Shown here piece by piece: positions 5,804-9,186 of a DNA stretch of 9,186 nucleotides; within the stretch, counting starts at the first letter, position 1; every line of letters begins with the position of its first letter. The DNA lies in the NCBI GenBank assembly GCA_013695255.1, contig JACDAV010000092.1:1-9186 (forward strand), written 5' to 3'. The position numbers and the translations under genes were made by a program. The DNA comes from Chloroflexota bacterium. GTDB taxonomy: Bacteria > Chloroflexota > Limnocylindria > Limnocylindrales > CSP1-4. The notes below the pieces were generated by a model, which did no database searches, was not told the origin of the DNA, and saw nothing but the letters and a program-made list of their open reading frames with translations.

Positions 5804-8002
5804 TCAGGACGGTGGAACCTCGTCGAGGACGTGCCGCTTCAAGAAGGCGAGGATCCTGGTGAAGGCATCCCGCCGGTTCTCGCGGCGCTCCCAGCCGTGG
5901 CCCTCGTCCTCGTACCAGCGGACCTCGTGGTGCTTGCCCTCGATCTCGAGCGCCTCGACCATGCGCTCGGTCATGAGCGGCACGACGCGCTTGTCCTTGC
6001 GGCCGTGGAGGAGCAGGAGGGGCGCCTCGATCCGCTCCGCGCGGTAGACCGGCGAGCCGCGCCGGTACAGCTCCGTTCGCGCCGGGTCGTCCGGCGAGCC
6101 CATCATCCGGTGCAGGTCGAGGCGACCGATCCGGTCGCCACGCCGGTAGCTCTCGGCGATGTCCGAGTCGCCGTACAGGTCGATGCCGGCGCGCCAGAGC
6201 GACGGTTCCTCGACCAGCGCGCAGAGGGTCAGATACCCGCCGTACGATCCGCCGTAGATCGCCAGCCTGCCGTCGCACCAGGGCTGCTCCAGCGCCCACC
6301 GGGCGCCGTCGATCAGGTCGAAGACGTCCGCGTGGCCCCACTCATCGTGGTTCGCGTGGCGGAATGCCCGGCCATAGCCCGTCGAGCCACGGAAGTCGAC
6401 GTCGAGGAAGGCGAAGCCCTCGCGGACCAGCAGCTGCTTGAAGGGCGCCCACGAGCGAAGGGCCTGGGCGGTGGGGCCACCGTGGGGGTAGACGATCGCC
6501 GGCACGCGCTCGGCTCCCCGGCGTCCGGTCGCGCCGGCCGGCCGCCACAGCGTGCCCTCGACCGGCAGGCCGTCCCGTGCCGCGAAGCGAAACCGCTCGC
6601 CGGGCGTCGCCCCTCCCGCGGCGAGCGGCGCCGCGACGACGGCCGGCAGCGAGTCCGTGACCTGCCGCGGTCGAGCGCCGTCGGGAGCGAGCCCGGGCAC
6701 CGGCAGGAGCCACAGGTCCTGCGGTCGGGTCTCGCTCTCGCCGACCGCCGCGATCCAGCCCCCGTCCGAGAGCCAGCCGATGGCCCGCCAGACACCGTCG
6801 AAGGGCTGCACCGCCTCGGCCGCCGCGGCGGCAGGCTTGGGGTTCCGGGGCGGGCGGCCGCCGCGGCCGCGCTTCTCCGGTCCCGGCTCCACCTCTCCGA
6901 CCAGCAGGTCGACGAGGCCGTCATGAAACGCCGGGCAGGTGAAGCGGGTGCCGTCCGGCGAGGGCAGCGGGACGAACCCGAACGTGCCCGACGGCTCACC
7001 GTGCTCGCGGTCGCCGGCGGTCAGGACGGCGGCCGCGCCTCCGTTCAGCGGCCGTCGGACCACCTGGAACCAGCCGGACGTATCGCTGACGTGAAGCATG
7101 CTGCCGTCGGCCAGCCACTGGACGGACGTGTCCCAGCTGCGCTCCCCCGCGATGACCTGTTCCGCGCCGTCGGCGAGGTCGACCAGCACGATCTGGGAGG
7201 TCTCCGGGTCCTCGCCCCGCTGTGTGACGACCGCGATCCGGTCGCCGCCGGGCACCCATTCGTAGCTCTCGACGTCCAGGCCCGCGGCGGTGACCGGGCG
7301 AGGCTCCGGCGTCCTGGGCACGGCGGCAGGCCGGCCGCGGCGGGGGATGGGCGCCTCGACGGCCCAGACCTGGGCCCAGCCGCGCCGTCGCGAGATGAAG
7401 CCGAGGCGCCGTCCGTCGGGCGACCAGCGCGGCGTGCTGTTGCCCGCGGGATGCGCGGTCACCTCGATCAGGCGAGCCCCGTCCACGTCGACCATCCAGA
7501 TCGCCTCGTCCCGGACGAAGGCCAGCCGGCGGCCGTCCGGGGACCACTGCGGGTCCGAGACCGCCTTTTCGGAGGCCGTGATCTGGAGCGGGTAGCCGCC
7601 CCGCAGCCCGAGCGTGAAGAGCTGTCGTGCCCCCACCGCCTCGGCCGTGTAGGCCACCATCCGGTCGCGCGGGTGCAGGCGGAACTCGCGTGGCGCCTCG
7701 ACCGCGACGATCGCCTCCACGGTCAGGCGGTGGCGCGGCGGCCGGCTCGACGCCGCCCTCGCCGTGGTCGTCCGGCGCGGCTGGGCGTCGGATTGTGTCG
7801 GGCTGGCGACGGCCGGCGGCTGGCCCTTGGGTGGTCGGCCGCGGCGACGTGTGGTCGCGGCGGACTCGTCGGCACCCTGGGGCGGCCGGCCTCGCCGTTT
7901 CGGCGTGGGCGTCTCGGCGTCGGCCCCGCCGGTCGCCTCCGAGGAAGGATCGTCGGCCGCCACCTCGTCGCGGGTGTCGCGCCCTGGTGTGCCCGCCATC
8001 AT
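5804..8002 (-). CDS. S9 family (prolyl oligopeptidase-like) serine peptidase with AT-hook-like tail
   Basis: This 732-residue protein is an S9-family serine peptidase, probably of the acylaminoacyl/dipeptidyl peptidase type that trims oligopeptides. No signal peptide is seen, so it is probably cytosolic. After a basic, low-complexity tail (1-90), a beta-propeller begins near LTVEAIVAV, with WSPDGRRLAF/WSPDGRRLGF blades at about 152-163 and 191-203. The alpha/beta-hydrolase domain spans about 470-732: HGGP oxyanion loop (507-510), FRGSTGYGRAF, nucleophile Ser586 in GGSYGGY, Asp670 in HGRKDKRV and His702 in DEGHGWERR. The ATG at 8002 starts after the proC stop, 55 bases away; the open frame upstream runs inside proC. 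The start has no strong ribosome site, and a GTG 11 codons upstream or one at about residue 95 are alternatives. The RGRP motifs are discussed in the findings. Confidence 0.95.
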   Translation of the reverse strand: MMAGTPGRDTRDEVAADDPSSEATGGADAETPTPKRRGRPPQGADESAATTRRRGRPPKGQPPAVASPTQSDAQPRRTTTARAASSRPPRHRLTVEAIVAVEAPREFRLHPRDRMVAYTAEAVGARQLFTLGLRGGYPLQITASEKAVSDPQWSPDGRRLAFVRDEAIWMVDVDGARLIEVTAHPAGNSTPRWSPDGRRLGFISRRRGWAQVWAVEAPIPRRGRPAAVPRTPEPRPVTAAGLDVESYEWVPGGDRIAVVTQRGEDPETSQIVLVDLADGAEQVIAGERSWDTSVQWLADGSMLHVSDTSGWFQVVRRPLNGGAAAVLTAGDREHGEPSGTFGFVPLPSPDGTRFTCPAFHDGLVDLLVGEVEPGPEKRGRGGRPPRNPKPAAAAAEAVQPFDGVWRAIGWLSDGGWIAAVGESETRPQDLWLLPVPGLAPDGARPRQVTDSLPAVVAAPLAAGGATPGERFRFAARDGLPVEGTLWRPAGATGRRGAERVPAIVYPHGGPTAQALRSWAPFKQLLVREGFAFLDVDFRGSTGYGRAFRHANHDEWGHADVFDLIDGARWALEQPWCDGRLAIYGGSYGGYLTLCALVEEPSLWRAGIDLYGDSDIAESYRRGDRIGRLDLHRMMGSPDDPARTELYRRGSPVYRAERIEAPLLLLHGRKDKRVVPLMTERMVEALEIEGKHHEVRWYEDEGHGWERRENRRDAFTRILAFLKRHVLDEVPPS

Positions 8003-8057
8003 GCGATCGCTCGACTCGTGCCTCGGTCGCACGGGCCGGTCCGGGGCGTGCGGAACG

Positions 8058-8951
8058 TCACGCCCCGCCCGCGCGTCGCGCCGTGTCGGACTGCCGCTCC
8101 ACCGTCGCCTCGAGCTGGTCACCCAGCTCGACCGTGCGGCGGTACGCGGCCCACACCGCGTCGGACAGGACCGTCCGCAGCCGGCCGGATTCGAGCTCGT
8201 GGAGCGCGGCCGCGCTGGTGCCACCGGGCGAGGTGACCATGTTCCGGAGCTCGGCCGGGTGCATCCCGGACTGCTTGGCGAACAGCGTGCTGCCCTCCAG
8301 CGTCTCGATCACGAGGTCGTGCGCGACGTGGCGCGGAAAGCCGAGATGCACCGCCGCGTCGATCAGCGCCTCCATGACGAGGAACACGTAGGTCGGGCCA
8401 GTGCCGGACACCGCGGTCGCCATGGCGACCATCTTCTCGTCGTCGACCTCCAGCTCCGCTCCAAGGGCTCGGAGCAGCGCGCTGGCCTGGGTGCGCTGGT
8501 CCTCGGTCGTCGCGGGAGTTGCGAACCAGACCGTCATGCCACGCCCCAGCCGGGCGGGCGTATTGGGCATCGAGCGCACGATCTGGTCGTGCCCCAGCAG
8601 CCCGCCGATGGCGGCCGTCGTCGCCCCGGCGATCACCGACAGGACGAGCTGCCCGTGTCGCAGGCCGGGCCCGATCTCTCGAGCGACGCGGGCCAGCATC
8701 TGCGGCTTCACGGCCAGCAGGACCACGTCCGCGCCAGCGACCGCGTCGCCGTTGAGGGCCACCGTCCGGATCCCGTACTCGCCGGCCAGGTGCTCGCGCC
8801 GCTCTGGCCGGGGATGGCTGGCGACGATCTGGTCCGGCTCGACGAGCGCGCCCCTGAGCAGCCCGGCGATCATGGCCTCGGCCATGACCCCCGAGCCGAC
8901 CGTGGCGATGGTTCGGTCACGCAGGCTGGGCATCGCGGCGGAGTATCGCAT
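8058..8951 (-). CDS. proC: Pyrroline-5-carboxylate reductase
   Basis: This 297-residue cytosolic enzyme reduces 1-pyrroline-5-carboxylate to L-proline with NAD(P)H, the last step of proline synthesis. The Rossmann domain starts with TVGSGVMAEAMIAGLL (about 17-32), followed by LLAVKPQML (78-86), SVIAGA (105-110) and RSMPNTPA (126-133). The all-helical dimerisation and catalytic domain has VSGTGPTYVFL (181-191), EALIDAAVHLGF (194-205) and the family signature SPGGTSAAAL (241-250). The reading frame has two in-frame starts: ATG at 8951 and ATG at 8933, which leaves 11 residues before the glycine-rich loop. Neither has a clear ribosome site, so the start is uncertain by six codons. The gene lies between a methyltransferase gene and the S9 peptidase gene on the same strand, with gaps of 62 and 55 bases, so one transcript is possible. 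Confidence 0.96.
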   Translation of the reverse strand: MRYSAAMPSLRDRTIATVGSGVMAEAMIAGLLRGALVEPDQIVASHPRPERREHLAGEYGIRTVALNGDAVAGADVVLLAVKPQMLARVAREIGPGLRHGQLVLSVIAGATTAAIGGLLGHDQIVRSMPNTPARLGRGMTVWFATPATTEDQRTQASALLRALGAELEVDDEKMVAMATAVSGTGPTYVFLVMEALIDAAVHLGFPRHVAHDLVIETLEGSTLFAKQSGMHPAELRNMVTSPGGTSAAALHELESGRLRTVLSDAVWAAYRRTVELGDQLEATVERQSDTARRAGGA

Positions 8952-9013
8952 GGCCGCACCCGGAAAAGACCCGAGTTTCGTCGAATAACGAGCGCCGCAC
9001 CCGCGGCGGGCGG

Positions 9014-9186
9014 CTATTGGCCGCCCGGGCCCACCGGCTCCGCGACGGCCGCGGCGCGGACCAGCATGAAGAAGCGGCCGGTGGTCGTGACGGCGACCTC
9101 GGCGAAACCCGCCCGCAGGAGCGCCGCGTGGAGCTCCCGGGGGCGGTAGAACACCTTGACGATCGTGAACTCCCGCCCGTCGGCCA
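9014..9186 (-). CDS. Class I SAM-dependent methyltransferase, C-terminal end (partial at right edge)
   Basis: A reading frame on the - strand enters from the right edge and ends at a TAG at 9014-9016, giving 57 codons with no start inside the window. The translation includes DGREFTIVKVFYRPREL, then AALLRAGFAEVAV and TTTGRFFMLVRAA. This matches the last strands of many small SAM-dependent methyltransferases, where a final beta-hairpin follows an [F/Y]xxxEL helix, but the SAM-binding glycine motif lies outside the window. The last nine residues (AEPVGPGGQ) look like a disordered tail. It is followed 62 bases later by proC on the same strand. The substrate is unknown. Confidence 0.75.
   Translation of the reverse strand, partial: ADGREFTIVKVFYRPRELHAALLRAGFAEVAVTTTGRFFMLVRAAAVAEPVGPGGQ

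Noticed and set aside
6845..6871. GC-only palindrome-like stretch (GGCCGCCGCGGCC) as a possible repeat or regulatory site
   Set aside because: It is explained by the Arg/Gly/Pro codons of the RGRGGRPPR patch in the peptidase.
5831..8236. Open frame of 801 codons on the + strand opposite the S9 peptidase
   Set aside because: It is antisense to a gene with clear catalytic motifs, its translation is rich in Arg, Val, Asp and Pro with no recognisable domain, and long antisense frames are expected in very GC-rich genes.
9007..9027. 8-bp hairpin CGGGCGGC/GCCGCCCG at the methyltransferase stop codon
   Set aside because: It overlaps the stop codon and no T-run follows on either strand, so it is not a convincing terminator.

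Overview
The window is a very GC-rich bacterial chromosomal segment with mostly metabolic and transport genes, G/C-biased third codon positions, short intergenic gaps and frequent GTG starts. No RNA gene, insertion sequence, phage gene, CRISPR array or origin is visible. The mix of an Opp/Dpp-type transporter, a 4-hydroxyphenylpyruvate dioxygenase close to actinobacterial enzymes, a DinB-fold protein, a DUF5317-type membrane protein and an S9 peptidase fits a high-GC Chloroflexota (Limnocylindria/Ellin6529-like) or Actinomycetota genome. That assignment is an inference from gene content only.

Layout. (1) Positions 1-2593, + strand: the 3' part of a peptide/nickel-type ABC transporter operon, with the end of an OppC-like permease and two complete ATPases of OppD and OppF type. 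Each junction is a 4-base GTGA stop/start overlap. A strong hairpin is embedded in the last codons of the OppD-like gene. (2) Positions 2651-4262, - strand: hppD (tyrosine catabolism), followed 28 bases downstream by a small three-helix membrane protein. (3) Positions 4361-5674, + strand, divergent from hppD: a DinB-fold protein, a DUF5317-type membrane protein, and probably a 32-residue single-helix peptide followed by a hairpin terminator. (4) Positions 5804-9186, - strand: the C-terminal end of a class I methyltransferase at the right edge, then proC, then a serine peptidase of family S9.

The ABC genes form one importer module, but its binding protein and first permease lie outside the window, so the substrate is unknown. 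hppD makes homogentisate; the later enzymes of that pathway are not here. The DinB-like gene shares a 98-base divergent control region with hppD, which suggests but does not prove a functional link. proC makes proline, and the downstream S9 peptidase belongs to a family that often cleaves near proline.

Most of the window is ordinary. The points most worth a second look are the bulged 17-bp hairpin inside the OppD-like gene, the AT-hook-like RGRP motifs in the extra N-terminal tail of the S9 peptidase, and the tiny membrane-peptide gene before the terminator. No convincing new defence or mobile system is present.
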